Notes: generated from the sequence alone by a model not told the origin. Positions 50,835-60,969 are shown, counted from the first letter of the stretch. The stretch is 64,000 nt of DNA from Halovivax asiaticus JCM 14624 (GCF_000337515.1 NZ_AOIQ01000012.1:37166-101165); one strand, 5' to 3'. Made by a program: numbers and translations.

Positions 50835-51263
50835 ATGAACGTCGACCGCGAGCGACTCCCGCGCTCAGGATGGCTCTTCGTCGGTCTCCTCGTGATGGCA
50901 CTGCTGACCAGCCTGTTCAACGCGCTCGTCTTTCACCCGCTCGGCCTCCCGCTGTCTTTCAGCGCCGCCACCGTCATCGCCGGGATGGCACCAGTCATCA
51001 TCTACGTCGGGGTCTGGTACGACGAGGAGAAACGACCCTACTGGGAGCACAACCGGCTCCGAATCGCGACCGACGTCACCTTCGTCGTCATCGGGACGCT
51101 CCTGGGCGCGTCGGTCGCTCTCTTCGGCCTCCTCGAACTCGGCCTGCCCCGCCTTCCCCGCGAACTGGTCGCCATGCTCGTCGGCCTCGTCGCCGGCTGG
51201 GCACTCTTCTACACCAGAAATCCCGAGATCTACTTTCAGAATATCGACGGGAACGGCAACTGA
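50835..51263 (+). CDS. four-helix membrane protein
   Basis: This 142-residue protein has hydrophobic helices at about 12-32, 40-60, 78-100 and 105-125, with an acidic or aromatic loop KRPYWEHNRLRIATD between the second and third. No motif of a known transporter is seen. A TATA-like CTGTTAAC precedes the ATG by about 25 bp. Function unknown. Confidence 0.7.
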   Translation: MNVDRERLPRSGWLFVGLLVMALLTSLFNALVFHPLGLPLSFSAATVIAGMAPVIIYVGVWYDEEKRPYWEHNRLRIATDVTFVVIGTLLGASVALFGLLELGLPRLPRELVAMLVGLVAGWALFYTRNPEIYFQNIDGNGN

Positions 51264-51347
51264 GTGAGTGCGGCGTCGAAGGGGCAGTCAATTTCGCCGA
51301 TCGTCGCCACCCGTTTTCTTACGACGACACCACGGCAATCGGTTCCG

Positions 51348-53252
51348 CTACGATGAAACGACCGTAATCGGTTCCGTGTGATCGATCGCATCCTCCAGCT
51401 CGTCCGCGATCGCGCTACCCCTCGACACCTGGATCTCGCCGCCGCGGCTCACCGTCGCGGTGAAGAGGTACTCGCCGGCCGCCTGGACCTCGACGGTCTC
51501 GCCGTCGTGGCCCTCCACCGGGATGACGACGTGGCGCGAGGTGATCTCGGGCTGGACGAGCTGGCCGACGGGGTCGCCGGTCGGCTGTGCGCCGCCGGAC
51601 CGACCGCCGTTCGCGCTGCCAGCATCCGCGGTGGCGCCGCCATTGCCCCCGCCCGAGTGGGGATTCTCCTCGTGCGTGCGGACGTCGATGCTGATACCCA
51701 GGCGATTCTCCACGTCAGTGATACGCCCGCCACCCTTTCCGATGACCGAGGAGATGTCGTCGTCTTCGACGTAGACGACGGCTTTGTCCTGGCTCTTGAG
51801 ACGGACCTCGACGTAGCCCCTGGCGATCGAACGGATCTCGCGTTCGATCTCCTGCTTGGCGATGCGGTCGACGCCCGACTCGCGCGCGCCGGGGCCGTCC
51901 TCGTCATCGTCGAGCGGCACCGTGACGACCTGGCGGTTGAACGTGTAGATCTCGTAGGCGGGGACGCCGGTCTGGAAGTCCGTCACCTGGATGACCGGCC
52001 GGGCGAGGTCCTCCTCGGTGAGGCCCGCGGGGACCTTGACCGTCGTCTGGACGTCGTAGACCGTGTCGATCTCGCCCGCCTCGACGTAGACGACGGTGTC
52101 GACGATCTGGGGGATCATGCCGAGTTCGACCCGGCCGATGAGGCGCTGGAGGGCGTCGATCGGGCGCGTCGCGTGGACGACGCCGATCATGCCGACGCCC
52201 GCCAGGCGCATGTCCGCGAACACCTCGAAGTCGTCGGTCTTTCTGACCTCGTCGTAGATGGTGTAGTCCGGCCGGACCATCAGGAGGGCGTCGGCCGTCT
52301 TCTCCATCTGTCCGCCGAGGGCCGTGTACTGGGTGATCTCGGGGCCGACCTGGAGGTCGCGCGGCTTCTCCATCGTCTTGACCGCGTAGTCGTGCGTCTC
52401 GAGGTAGCGCGCGATCGCCTGGGCGAGCGTCGACTTCCCGGCCCCCGGCGAACCGGAGACGAGGACGCCGCGCTGGCGCTCGAGGAGGCGCTCTTTCAAT
52501 TCGTCGGCGTGTTCGTAGTCCTCGAGGTCCGTCTGAGCGATCGGCCGGACGGCCGTGATCTCGATGCCGTCAGCGAACGGCGGGCGGGCGACCGCGATAC
52601 GATAGTCGCGGAACTGGACGATCTTCATCCCCGGCTCCGTGAGTTCGATGAAGCCGTCGGGGGACTCCTTGGCGCCGTCGACCACCTCGCGGGCCCACTC
52701 GTCCATCGTCGCCTCGTCCGTCGGCTCGTCGGCGATCTCCTCGTAGCGCATCTCGCCCAGGGCACCCCGCTTGGCCTTCGGGATCGTGTCCGTCTTGAGG
52801 TGGACGCTCATCGTCTCCTCGTCGAAGAAGTCCTCGATCGTGAGCGTGCCCACGTCTCGCGACTTCGGCGAGATGTACTCGACGGTGAGGCCCTTGGCCT
52901 TCGCGACCTCGGCCTGGACGACGTCGCTCGTGACGAACGTCGCGTCGCGTTCCTCGGCCAGATCGCGGATGAGCGCGTCGATCTCGCCCTCCGAGGCGCG
53001 ACCGCGCTCGCCCGCTGTCGGGCGTTCGCCGATGTACTCGAGCTCGATCTCGCCGTCGTCGGCCAGGCCGGCCAACGAGTCGAGTTCCGAGAGCCCCTCC
53101 CAGCCGCTGTCGAGGCCGTCGTTGGCCTGCGACTCGAGTTCCGCCACGACGGCTTCGGGGACCGACACCGTCGCGTCCGCGAACGTCCCGTCCGCGATCG
53201 AGGCCGAGACCCGGCCGTCGATCACCACACTGGTATCCGGCACGACGTGCAT
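51348..53252 (-). CDS. PIN domain-ATPase-KH protein
   Basis: This 634-residue protein joins a PIN nuclease-type domain (about 1-125, start PDTSVVIDG with Asp6) to a PilT/VirB11-like ATPase. The ATPase is at about 205-440, with Walker A GSPGAGKST at 267-275 and VHATRPIDALQRLIGRVELGMIPQIVDTVVYVE. A KH-like RNA-binding domain follows at about 475-530 (VIGKGGGRITDVENRLGI), then a Gly/Asn-rich linker (about 538-565) and a C-terminal beta domain. These conserved archaeal proteins are thought to act on RNA, but their exact job is unknown. A putative nuclease coupled to an ATP-driven motor is inferred. Confidence 0.92.
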   Translation of the reverse strand: MHVVPDTSVVIDGRVSASIADGTFADATVSVPEAVVAELESQANDGLDSGWEGLSELDSLAGLADDGEIELEYIGERPTAGERGRASEGEIDALIRDLAEERDATFVTSDVVQAEVAKAKGLTVEYISPKSRDVGTLTIEDFFDEETMSVHLKTDTIPKAKRGALGEMRYEEIADEPTDEATMDEWAREVVDGAKESPDGFIELTEPGMKIVQFRDYRIAVARPPFADGIEITAVRPIAQTDLEDYEHADELKERLLERQRGVLVSGSPGAGKSTLAQAIARYLETHDYAVKTMEKPRDLQVGPEITQYTALGGQMEKTADALLMVRPDYTIYDEVRKTDDFEVFADMRLAGVGMIGVVHATRPIDALQRLIGRVELGMIPQIVDTVVYVEAGEIDTVYDVQTTVKVPAGLTEEDLARPVIQVTDFQTGVPAYEIYTFNRQVVTVPLDDDEDGPGARESGVDRIAKQEIEREIRSIARGYVEVRLKSQDKAVVYVEDDDISSVIGKGGGRITDVENRLGISIDVRTHEENPHSGGGNGGATADAGSANGGRSGGAQPTGDPVGQLVQPEITSRHVVIPVEGHDGETVEVQAAGEYLFTATVSRGGEIQVSRGSAIADELEDAIDHTEPITVVSS

Positions 53253-53410
53253 ACCGGCTCTCGGTCACGTACGCTGATAAGGGTGTCCACCTGTCGAACG
53301 GTTGCGGGGTAGTCCGGGCGCTCCCGTCGCAGCCCCAGCACGGATCTCGCCGATCGGCGAGACCCAGTCGACCGTTGGCTTGAATAGCCACGGAGTCAAC
53401 GATCACCTGA

Positions 53411-54514
53411 ATGGACGATCGGGGCCTGGACGGGGCGGACGAACTGACGATTCTCTCGCGGTCGGAGCTCGCGGACCGGGTTCGCCAGCGGACCGCCGAC
53501 CTGGAGAACCTGATGGACACGATGGTCGACGTCCTCGTGAAGCTCGGCCCCGACGGCCGGATCCGCATGGCCAACGAGGCCGTCCGTGAGATGCTCGGCT
53601 ACGACCCCGACGAACTCGTCGGCAAGCCGATCGACTACGTCCTCGCCGAGTCGAGCGACGACGTCGAACTCGCTTCGATGCTACACTCGGGCGAACTGAT
53701 CGAACACCTCCTTCGCGAGGGCAGCGTCACCGACCTGGAGAGTTACCTCGAGACCAAAGACGGCGAGGCCGTACCGACGAGTCTCTCCGCGTCGGTGATG
53801 ACGGACGACGCGGGCAGCGTCGAGGGGATCGTCTGCGTCGCGACCGACACGACCGAGCGAACCGAAGCCAAAGAGCGTGCCGAGTTCCTCCACTCCGTGC
53901 TCAGACACGACCTGGGGAACAAGCTCACCGTCATCGACGGCTACCTCGAACTGCTCGCCGAGACGGACCTCACCGACCAGCAGCGGGAGTACCTCTCGTA
54001 CGCGGACAACGGCGTCACCGAGGCGATCGATCTCGTCGAGAACGTCCGGACGCTCCACCAGCTCGACGCCGACGAGGAGCTCTCGTCGATCTCACTCTCC
54101 AGGGTGATCAGCGAAACCGTCGATCGGCACGCCGACCTGGCGAGCCAGCACGACTTCGACGTCGAGACCGACGTGGACGAACTCCACGTCACGGGTGGCA
54201 CGCTGCTCAAAGAGCTCTTCGCCAATCTCCTCGAAAACGCCCTGGTCCACTCGGGCGGCTCGCAGATCCGCATCCGGACGACCGCCACCGACGACGCCGT
54301 GACCGTCTTCGTCGAAGACGACGGCGACGGGATCGCTCCGGCCGACCGCGAGCGCATCTTCGATCGCGGCGTCGCGATCGGCGAGTCCGGTGGGACGGGA
54401 CTCGGCACCCACCTCGCCGCCGAGATCGCGACCAGTTACGGCGGCGAACTCACCGTCGACGATTCGTCCCTGGGCGGCGCCCAGTTCTGCGTTCACCTGA
54501 AACGGGCCAACTAG
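53411..54514 (+). CDS. PAS-domain sensor histidine kinase
   Basis: This 367-residue cytosolic kinase has a PAS domain (about 28-150: LEDTM-type start, VDVLVKLGPDGRIRMANEAVREMLGYDPDELVG). The phosphorylated His is in VLRHDLGNKLTVIDGYLELL (H-box, about residue 162). The ATP-binding domain has ELFANLLENALVHSGG (N-box), DDGDGIAP (G1) and GGTGLGTHLAAEIA (G2). No membrane helix is present, so it senses an internal signal. No response regulator gene is beside it, as is common for haloarchaeal kinases. Confidence 0.93.
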   Translation: MDDRGLDGADELTILSRSELADRVRQRTADLENLMDTMVDVLVKLGPDGRIRMANEAVREMLGYDPDELVGKPIDYVLAESSDDVELASMLHSGELIEHLLREGSVTDLESYLETKDGEAVPTSLSASVMTDDAGSVEGIVCVATDTTERTEAKERAEFLHSVLRHDLGNKLTVIDGYLELLAETDLTDQQREYLSYADNGVTEAIDLVENVRTLHQLDADEELSSISLSRVISETVDRHADLASQHDFDVETDVDELHVTGGTLLKELFANLLENALVHSGGSQIRIRTTATDDAVTVFVEDDGDGIAPADRERIFDRGVAIGESGGTGLGTHLAAEIATSYGGELTVDDSSLGGAQFCVHLKRAN

Positions 54515-54543
54515 GTTGTGAGCCGGGACAGGGCGGGATCTGA

Positions 54544-57500
54544 CTACTCGCCGTCAGTCACGGTGACGTCCGCGTCGAGTAGCGCTGCCTCGTCCGACAA
54601 CTGCGTTTCGTACAGCGTCATCCCGGCCGATGCTGCGAGTTCGATCCCGGCTTCGTAGTGCTCGCGAGCGCGGTCTACGTTCCCCTCGTCGCGTTCGAGG
54701 CGCGCCAATTCGCGCCGGGCGCGAATTTCCGCGAGCGCGGAGAGGTCTGACGCGTCGGCGAGGGCGGATTCGAGCCGGTCACGGGCGGCTTCAGCGTCGC
54801 CGGCCGCTCGAAGAGCTGCCCCCAGCGAGACGTCGACGCGGATCGTCTCCTGCGGATTACCGTCCGGCATCCGTTCGTGTGCCGTCCGGGCACAGTCGAG
54901 TGCCCGCGACGGCTCGCCAGCCGCGACGTACGTCCGCGAGAGGTGATCGAGCAGGAACCACTCCGCGATCACGTCGTCGGTCGACTCAAGGCGGGCCCGT
55001 GCCTGCTCCTGTTGTTCGACGGCCGTCTCCACGTCCCCGCGCATTCGGGCGATAACCCCGGCGTACGCGGCCCCGGTAATGCGCAGGCGGACGAAGTCGT
55101 GTTCGGCGGCGAGTCGCTGCCCCGTCGCGACGTACCGGTACGCCGAGTCGAAGCGTTCGGCGAGCAAATACGCCCAGGCGAGATTCGTGTAATAGTGGAC
55201 TCTATTTTTGACGTTTTCGGCATCATCGACGGTAGCTAGCGCTCGTTCTAATCCGTCGATTGCTGCGGGTAAATCACCGAGTGAGAGTTCGATGAGGCTC
55301 GCGTTCCACCGAGCGAGTGCGGTCGCGTTGGTATCGCCGGCGCGGTCGGCGAGATCGGTCACCTCGCGGTACCGGCGCTTGGCGGCCGACCAGTTGCCTT
55401 CCTTCTGGAGAATCGTGCCGAGATTGTTCGTCGCGAGAATTCTGGCTCGAACGTTGCCCGTCCGTTCGGCGAGTTCGTGTGCACGCCTGAACGTCTCGGC
55501 GGCGGCTTCGTTTCGACCCGCGCTGCTGTAGACGATGGCGAGATCGTTCAGACAGCGAGCCAGTTCCCGCTCGGCCGAGACGGTCTCTAGAATCTCTGCA
55601 CCGCGTTCGGCGAGGTCGACAGCCTCCTCGACCGATCCGACGTTGTGAGCGACGTTTCCCAGGTTCTGATATGAGCGACCGAGCGAGAGATCGAAGTCGA
55701 TGGAATCGGCATACGAGCGCTGGGTCCGGAAGTACTCGCGGGCCGCCTCGTGCTCGCCGCACTTCATGTGCGCGCTGCCGAGGTAATCGACGAGCCAGCA
55801 GACCGCCTCGGTGACCTCGTCACCGCCGACGTCGAGGCCGCGCCTGGCGAACGTCTTCGTCTGCTCGTACTCGCTCTGCTCGAAATGCATCCGGGCCTGG
55901 TAGTAGTAACTGCGCCGGATCCGGTCCGGCTCGTCGGTGGCCTCGCGGACGTATCGGAAGTACCGGTCCGCCGCGTCGAACTCGCCGCGGGTGTAGTGAC
56001 TGTCCCCCAGCGATTCGAGCAGGGCCAGCGCGTCGTCGTCCCGGTCGAGGTCGCGCGCGATCGACAGTGCGCGTTCGTAGTGTGCGGCCGCCACGTCGTG
56101 AGCGTACGTGGCCTCCGCGTCCGCGGCTGCGAGCCGGTACTGTTCGAGGGCGGCCGCCGCCTCATCCGCCCGGTCGAAGTGCGTCGCGATCCGGGCGTGG
56201 TTCGGGTCATCGTCGGCTGCCAGCAGAGTGGCGATCTCCCCGTGGCGTTCTCGACGACGGTCCGCGTCGAGTGCCGATCGGGCGCCGCTCCGGAGGACGT
56301 CACTACGGAATCGATACCCGCCGTCCGTCTCGCGCCAGATACCGGCGTCGACGAGCAGGTCGACCCGGTCTCGCAGTCGCGCCGGCGAGAGCGCACAGAG
56401 CGCGCCGAGCGTCTCGACGGTGATCGGTTCGTCTACGAGCGCGCCGACGTCGACCAGTTCGCGCGTCTCGTCGTCGAGGCGGTCGAACCGGCGGCGGATC
56501 GTCGTCTCGACGACGCCCGGCGCGGAGAGGGCGTCGGTACTCGTCGGATATCTGTCGACCCGCGGATCGAGCGCGCCGTCCTCGAGCGCCGCGGCGACCG
56601 TCTCGACGACGAACAGGGGGTTCCCACCCGTCACCGTGTAGACGGCGTCGGTGAAGGCCGCGGGGACGCCGCGCCGACCGAGTTCGTGTTCGACGAGCGT
56701 CGCCGTCGTCTCTCGGTCGAACGGCGAGAGCGGGAGGACGGTCGGTTCATCGGCGTCCGGCCCCACCCGCTCTTCGAGCGGGTCCGCGTCGTCAACACCG
56801 TCGCCTCGGTACGTACACAGGAGCAAGACGGGGGCGGGTGCGAGCGACGAGTGGAGGTGCGCGAGCAGGTCGAGCGTCGCGCTGTCGGCCCACTGTAGGT
56901 CCTCGACGACCAGCACGACCGGGGCGTCGGCCGCCCGCGTTTCGAGCCAGGAGGCGACGTCACCGTACAGACGCGTCCGGTGGGCCCGGTAGGTCTCGGC
57001 ATCGGGTGTCTCGAGGACGGTGTCGACATCGAAGGCGGGTGTGGTCGCGTCGCCGGCGTCGAGTGCGGCTTCGATCGGTTCGAACGGTGCATCGCCGCCG
57101 GGCCGACTGCGGCCGACGAAGACGTCCGCACATCGCTCTCGGACGCGGTCCAGGAACGTCTCGACGACCGTCGTCTTTCCGACGCCCGCGTCCCCGGTGA
57201 CGACGATCGTCTGTGTGGTGTCGGTGGTGGGTTGGCCGGCGTCCGTCTCGACAGTGGCCGTCGGATCCACGGTTGTAAGCGACTCGAACGCCGCCGTCAG
57301 TCGGTCGAACACAGTTTCGCGGTCGACTACATCGTCGAACGCGTCCTCGAGGAGGAGTTCGCCCGACGGCGAGCGGCGGACGAGGGCTTGCGCGACCGAG
57401 ATGTCGACGGCCTCTGGAACGTCGCACAGGTCGCACTCGACCGTGTCGGTACCGTCGAAAACGGTTACCCGTTCGTCGGTCAGTTCCGCTCGCAGTTCCG

Positions 57501-57756
57501 CGGCGCGGTCGTGACCCGCGTCCGTCAGTCGGTACCGCGTCCGGTCGGTTTCGTCGATCGACTCCTCGACGAGGCCCGACCGAGTCAGCGAGGAGAGCGC
57601 CGCGAGGAGCTGAACGCGGTCGGCCAGCGACTCGCCGAAGGCGATCGTCTCGCTCAGTTCGGCCGTCGTCGCGCTCCCGTCCGCTCGCTCGTCGACGGCA
57701 CCGGTCGAATCGAGCGCGAGGACGACGAGGTCCGCGACGCCGTACGCAGTCATCAC
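54544..57756 (-). CDS. STAND ATPase with wHTH and TPR-like repeats
   Basis: This 1070-residue signal-transducing ATPase has an N-terminal winged-helix-like region (about 1-95), a small Cys pair (CDLCD at about 108-112), and then the AAA/STAND NTPase. Walker A is GDAGVGKTT at 188-196, and Walker B is VVLVVEDLQWAD at about 280-291. About 550-1060 is a long array of TPR-like helical repeats (AAAHYERALSIARDL, YFRTQRSYADSIDFDLSLGRSYQNLGNVAH, ASLIELSLGDLPAAIDGLERAL). This is the layout of MalT/AfsR-like regulators, which bind ATP and oligomerise on a signal. DNA binding is possible through the N-terminus. The ligand is unknown. Confidence 0.9.
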   Translation of the reverse strand: MMTAYGVADLVVLALDSTGAVDERADGSATTAELSETIAFGESLADRVQLLAALSSLTRSGLVEESIDETDRTRYRLTDAGHDRAAELRAELTDERVTVFDGTDTVECDLCDVPEAVDISVAQALVRRSPSGELLLEDAFDDVVDRETVFDRLTAAFESLTTVDPTATVETDAGQPTTDTTQTIVVTGDAGVGKTTVVETFLDRVRERCADVFVGRSRPGGDAPFEPIEAALDAGDATTPAFDVDTVLETPDAETYRAHRTRLYGDVASWLETRAADAPVVLVVEDLQWADSATLDLLAHLHSSLAPAPVLLLCTYRGDGVDDADPLEERVGPDADEPTVLPLSPFDRETTATLVEHELGRRGVPAAFTDAVYTVTGGNPLFVVETVAAALEDGALDPRVDRYPTSTDALSAPGVVETTIRRRFDRLDDETRELVDVGALVDEPITVETLGALCALSPARLRDRVDLLVDAGIWRETDGGYRFRSDVLRSGARSALDADRRRERHGEIATLLAADDDPNHARIATHFDRADEAAAALEQYRLAAADAEATYAHDVAAAHYERALSIARDLDRDDDALALLESLGDSHYTRGEFDAADRYFRYVREATDEPDRIRRSYYYQARMHFEQSEYEQTKTFARRGLDVGGDEVTEAVCWLVDYLGSAHMKCGEHEAAREYFRTQRSYADSIDFDLSLGRSYQNLGNVAHNVGSVEEAVDLAERGAEILETVSAERELARCLNDLAIVYSSAGRNEAAAETFRRAHELAERTGNVRARILATNNLGTILQKEGNWSAAKRRYREVTDLADRAGDTNATALARWNASLIELSLGDLPAAIDGLERALATVDDAENVKNRVHYYTNLAWAYLLAERFDSAYRYVATGQRLAAEHDFVRLRITGAAYAGVIARMRGDVETAVEQQEQARARLESTDDVIAEWFLLDHLSRTYVAAGEPSRALDCARTAHERMPDGNPQETIRVDVSLGAALRAAGDAEAARDRLESALADASDLSALAEIRARRELARLERDEGNVDRAREHYEAGIELAASAGMTLYETQLSDEAALLDADVTVTDGE

Positions 57757-57980
57757 CCCGAATTGAACGGCGACCGGTAAAACCGTTCAGGCCCATACAA
57801 CGAGCCACGGCCACGAGAAACGTGTTAGAAGAGATACACTGAGGTGGCCGGCAGCGCGTGGAAACGTTCCACGCCGGGGTGCGTCAGCATGGAACGATCG
57901 GACGACGGGAGGCAGATCAGATTCTCAGCTGCCGGGAACGCGCTCGGACACTTACCGAAACACCCGAACACGTTCCCGTC

Positions 57981-59627
57981 ATGCACCCGCAGCAGACGTT
58001 CGGGAACGGTGGGCTAACCGACGCGCTCGACGTCGACGATCTCGTCGACCGGATCGGGCTCGACAACGAGGAGATCGCGTGGCGCAAGGAGTTCGTCGGG
58101 TTCGACGAGGCCGACGAGCGCCGACTGGCCGACCTCGAACCGCTCTTGCAGGCCAACTCGGAGACGATCGCCGACGACTTCTACGAGAACGTCTTCGAGT
58201 ACGAGCAGACCCGAGCGATCGTCGACCGCTCGCCGAAGGGGGTAGACGCGCTCAAACGGACCCAGCAGGCGTATCTCGTCTCGCTGGCGACCGGCGACTA
58301 CGACCAGTCGTACTTCGAGAACCGGACCCGGATCGGCAAGCTCCACGAGATGCTCGACATGCCCCTGAAACACTACGTGGGGCAGTACGGCGTTTACTAC
58401 GATCTCCTCCTGTCGCGGATGAACGAGCGCGTGCAAGCACAGGTCGTCGACGCCATCGAGGAGTGGGCCGCCGAGCGCGAGACCGAGCAGGACGCGGGCG
58501 GTCTCGGCCGGTTCGTCGGCGCACTCGGACTGGGCGTCGAGGATGAGGACGGCGACGACGGCCTCGAGGAGTCGTTCGAGCGGGCCGTCAGGGACGCCAT
58601 CGACGAGGGCATGATGGACGTCCTCTCGCTGTTGCGGATCATCAACCTCGATATGCAGGTCGCGACCGACACGTACGTCGACTCCTACGCACAGCGGCTC
58701 GAGGAGTCGATCGAGCGGCGCAAGCGACTCGCCACCGAGGTCGAAACGGACGTCCAGACGCCGCTCGGGGAGCTGTCCGACGCCAGCGAAGACGTCGCGG
58801 AACGCGCCGAAACGATCAGCGACCACACGGAGTCCCAGGCTGCGGCGATCGGACAGGCCGCACGCGAGCTCGACGAGGTCAGCGCCGCCGTCGAGGAGGT
58901 TGCGGGCGTCGCGGACGAGGTCGGTGCGGAGAGCGACCGAACCGAGCGCCTCGCTGCCGACGGCGTCGAGGCGGCCGACGACGCGGTGGCCGAACTCGCG
59001 GCCATCGAGGACGCGACCGACCGCGTCGCCGAGGCAGTCGAGGGGCTCGCAGCCCGGACCGACGAAATCGACGAGATCGTCGATCGGCTCGACGCCCTCG
59101 CCGACAGAACCACGGTACTGGCAGCGAACGCCAAGATCGAGTCCTCCCGGTCGGGTGATCAGACGGACGAGACCATGGACATCATCGCGTCGGAAGTGCG
59201 GTCGTTCGCCGAGCAGACGAAAGCCGATCTGGGAGCGATCGAAGACGCTGTCGAGGCGGTTCGCGAGGAGGCGTCGGCGACGATCGCGACGACCGAAGAA
59301 ACCGTCGCTCGCGTCGACACCGGCACCGATCGCGTCCGAGAGACGGTCGACTCGCTCGAGAAGATCCACGAGGCGGCCGAATCGACGGCCGCGGGCATGG
59401 AAGACGTCGCCAGCGCGGCCGACCAGCAGGCCCGCGGGGTCGAGCGGGCGGCGGAGACACTCGCCGAGCTCTCGGGGTCGGCCGACGAGGTCGCGAGCGC
59501 CGCGGAATCGGTCGCGGCAGCCAGCCAGCAACAGACCGCCAGCCTGCGCGAGATGCGGACATCGGTCGCCCGGCTCACCGACGAGGCACCAGCGCCGGAG
59601 CCACCGGTCTACGAGCAGCTAGACTGA
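57981..59627 (+). CDS. globin-coupled transducer (HemAT-like)
   Basis: This 548-residue soluble transducer starts with a sensor globin (about 15-195). The proximal heme ligand is His122 in RIGKLHEMLD, and IADDFYENVFEYEQTRAIV belongs to the B-D helices. A long coiled signalling domain follows (about 230-540), an MCP-like hairpin with AANAKIESSRSGDQ at its tip. HemAT proteins of haloarchaea sense oxygen and cause aerophobic movement via CheA. The hairpin tip departs from the usual AAIEAARAGEQGRGF, so coupling to CheA/CheW is not certain. Start at 57981 chosen, because upstream codons from 57858 look non-coding. Confidence 0.88.
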   Translation: MHPQQTFGNGGLTDALDVDDLVDRIGLDNEEIAWRKEFVGFDEADERRLADLEPLLQANSETIADDFYENVFEYEQTRAIVDRSPKGVDALKRTQQAYLVSLATGDYDQSYFENRTRIGKLHEMLDMPLKHYVGQYGVYYDLLLSRMNERVQAQVVDAIEEWAAERETEQDAGGLGRFVGALGLGVEDEDGDDGLEESFERAVRDAIDEGMMDVLSLLRIINLDMQVATDTYVDSYAQRLEESIERRKRLATEVETDVQTPLGELSDASEDVAERAETISDHTESQAAAIGQAARELDEVSAAVEEVAGVADEVGAESDRTERLAADGVEAADDAVAELAAIEDATDRVAEAVEGLAARTDEIDEIVDRLDALADRTTVLAANAKIESSRSGDQTDETMDIIASEVRSFAEQTKADLGAIEDAVEAVREEASATIATTEETVARVDTGTDRVRETVDSLEKIHEAAESTAAGMEDVASAADQQARGVERAAETLAELSGSADEVASAAESVAAASQQQTASLREMRTSVARLTDEAPAPEPPVYEQLD

Positions 59628-59647
59628 CCCGACGGGCGACGAGCAGA

Positions 59648-60913
59648 GTGACTGACTCGCCGAGCGACCCCGCCGGTTCCGGTGGACTGAACAGCGACGC
59701 CGTCGATGGGTCGGCCATGACCCTCGTCGAACTGACCCGTGAACTCACCGCGATCCCGAGCCACGAGGACGCGACCGCCGCCGGTGACTTCCTCGAAGAC
59801 TGGCTCCGGACGGAAACCGACGCGACGGTGACGCGTGACGCGGTCGGCAACGTCGTCGCCCGCCGCGGCGATCCCGACGGAGGGACGCTCGCCCTCGTCG
59901 GCCACCACGACGTCGTCCCGCCAGACGAGTCGCAACTCGTGAAGAGTGGGGCGGACGGCCACGAAACGGCCGAGCAAGACGCCAGCGGAGACGGTGGGAG
60001 CGCGAACGGCCGCGGCGCGGACGAGTACGTCGTCACGGAACGCGACGGACGGCTCTACGGCCGCGGGACAGCGGACATGAAGGGTGCCGTCGCCGCCATG
60101 GCACTGGCATTTCGGGACGCAAACGTGGCAGCGGACGAGGACCGGGCGAACGGCCGCGGCCAACTCGTCTTCGCGAGTTTCGTCGGCGAGGAGATCGGCG
60201 GCGAGGGCGTCCGCCACGCCATCGACGAGGGGTTCGCCCCGGACGTCGCCGTCGTCGGCGAGGGGTCGACGAACTACTCGCGATCGGGCGTGACGGACGT
60301 CGCGGTTGCACACAAGGGCCGCCGGGCGAGTACGATCACCGCCCACGGCGAGGCGGCCCACGCGAGCGAACCGGAGGCGGGGACGAACGCGATCTACCGG
60401 GCGAGCGGGGCGGTCGACGTCGTCCGGGAGCTGTCGGCCACCGAGGTGACGATTGCAGGTGAATCGCTGTCGGGCAGCGTCGTCGTCACGGAGATCGACG
60501 GCGGGTCGGCCTGGAACGTCGTTCCGGACCGGTGTGCGATCACCGTCGACGAGCGCACCGTGCCCGGCGAACGGGCGCCGCTCGACCGCGTCGAGGCGAT
60601 CGAAGGCGTCGAGTGGGCCGTCGACCAGGACCTGCCGCCGATGGCCTGTGAGGACGACGAGTTCGCCGACACCGTACTCGACGTCGCCCGGCAGGTCCAC
60701 GAGCAGCGTGGCGAGTCGGAACCGACCCACGTCACGAAACCCCACGCGACCGACGCGGGCTGGCTCGCCGACCGCGCCGGAACCGAGTGCGTGATCGTCG
60801 GCCCGGCCGAACCCGGAGAGGCCCACACCGCGGACGAGAGCGTCTCGATAGACGTCCTGGAACGGTGCCAGGCGGTGTACCGCGACATCGCGTCATCGTG
60901 GCTGACGGCGTGA
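59648..60913 (+). CDS. M20-family metallopeptidase/deacylase
   Basis: This 421-residue enzyme has the two-zinc sites of M20: GHHDVVPP (first), YGRGTADMKGA (bridging Asp and following), and FVGEEIGGEG (Glu pair), with HKGRRASTITAHGEAAHAS in the dimerisation domain. A disordered Asp/Gly-rich loop interrupts at about 100-120, a haloarchaeal habit. The reaction is hydrolysis of an amide bond in a peptide or acylated amino acid; it could be DapE/ArgE-like or a carboxypeptidase. GTG at 59648 is taken as the start; ATG 59717 is possible. Confidence 0.88.
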   Translation: MTDSPSDPAGSGGLNSDAVDGSAMTLVELTRELTAIPSHEDATAAGDFLEDWLRTETDATVTRDAVGNVVARRGDPDGGTLALVGHHDVVPPDESQLVKSGADGHETAEQDASGDGGSANGRGADEYVVTERDGRLYGRGTADMKGAVAAMALAFRDANVAADEDRANGRGQLVFASFVGEEIGGEGVRHAIDEGFAPDVAVVGEGSTNYSRSGVTDVAVAHKGRRASTITAHGEAAHASEPEAGTNAIYRASGAVDVVRELSATEVTIAGESLSGSVVVTEIDGGSAWNVVPDRCAITVDERTVPGERAPLDRVEAIEGVEWAVDQDLPPMACEDDEFADTVLDVARQVHEQRGESEPTHVTKPHATDAGWLADRAGTECVIVGPAEPGEAHTADESVSIDVLERCQAVYRDIASSWLTA

Positions 60914-60969
60914 GTGGCCGATAGAGCCTGACAGCCCATCTGGCGCTCGCGGTCGCGCATCACCGTGAA

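Noticed and set aside
51378..53312. 644-codon open frame on the plus strand, opposite the PIN-ATPase gene
   Set aside because: It is an antisense shadow of a GC-rich gene. Its composition is rich in Arg, Val, Leu and Asp without domains, while the opposite strand encodes clear Walker, PIN and KH motifs.
58014..59531. 505-codon frame opposite the globin transducer gene
   Set aside because: It is an antisense shadow, with the globin and coiled-coil pattern clearly on the plus strand.
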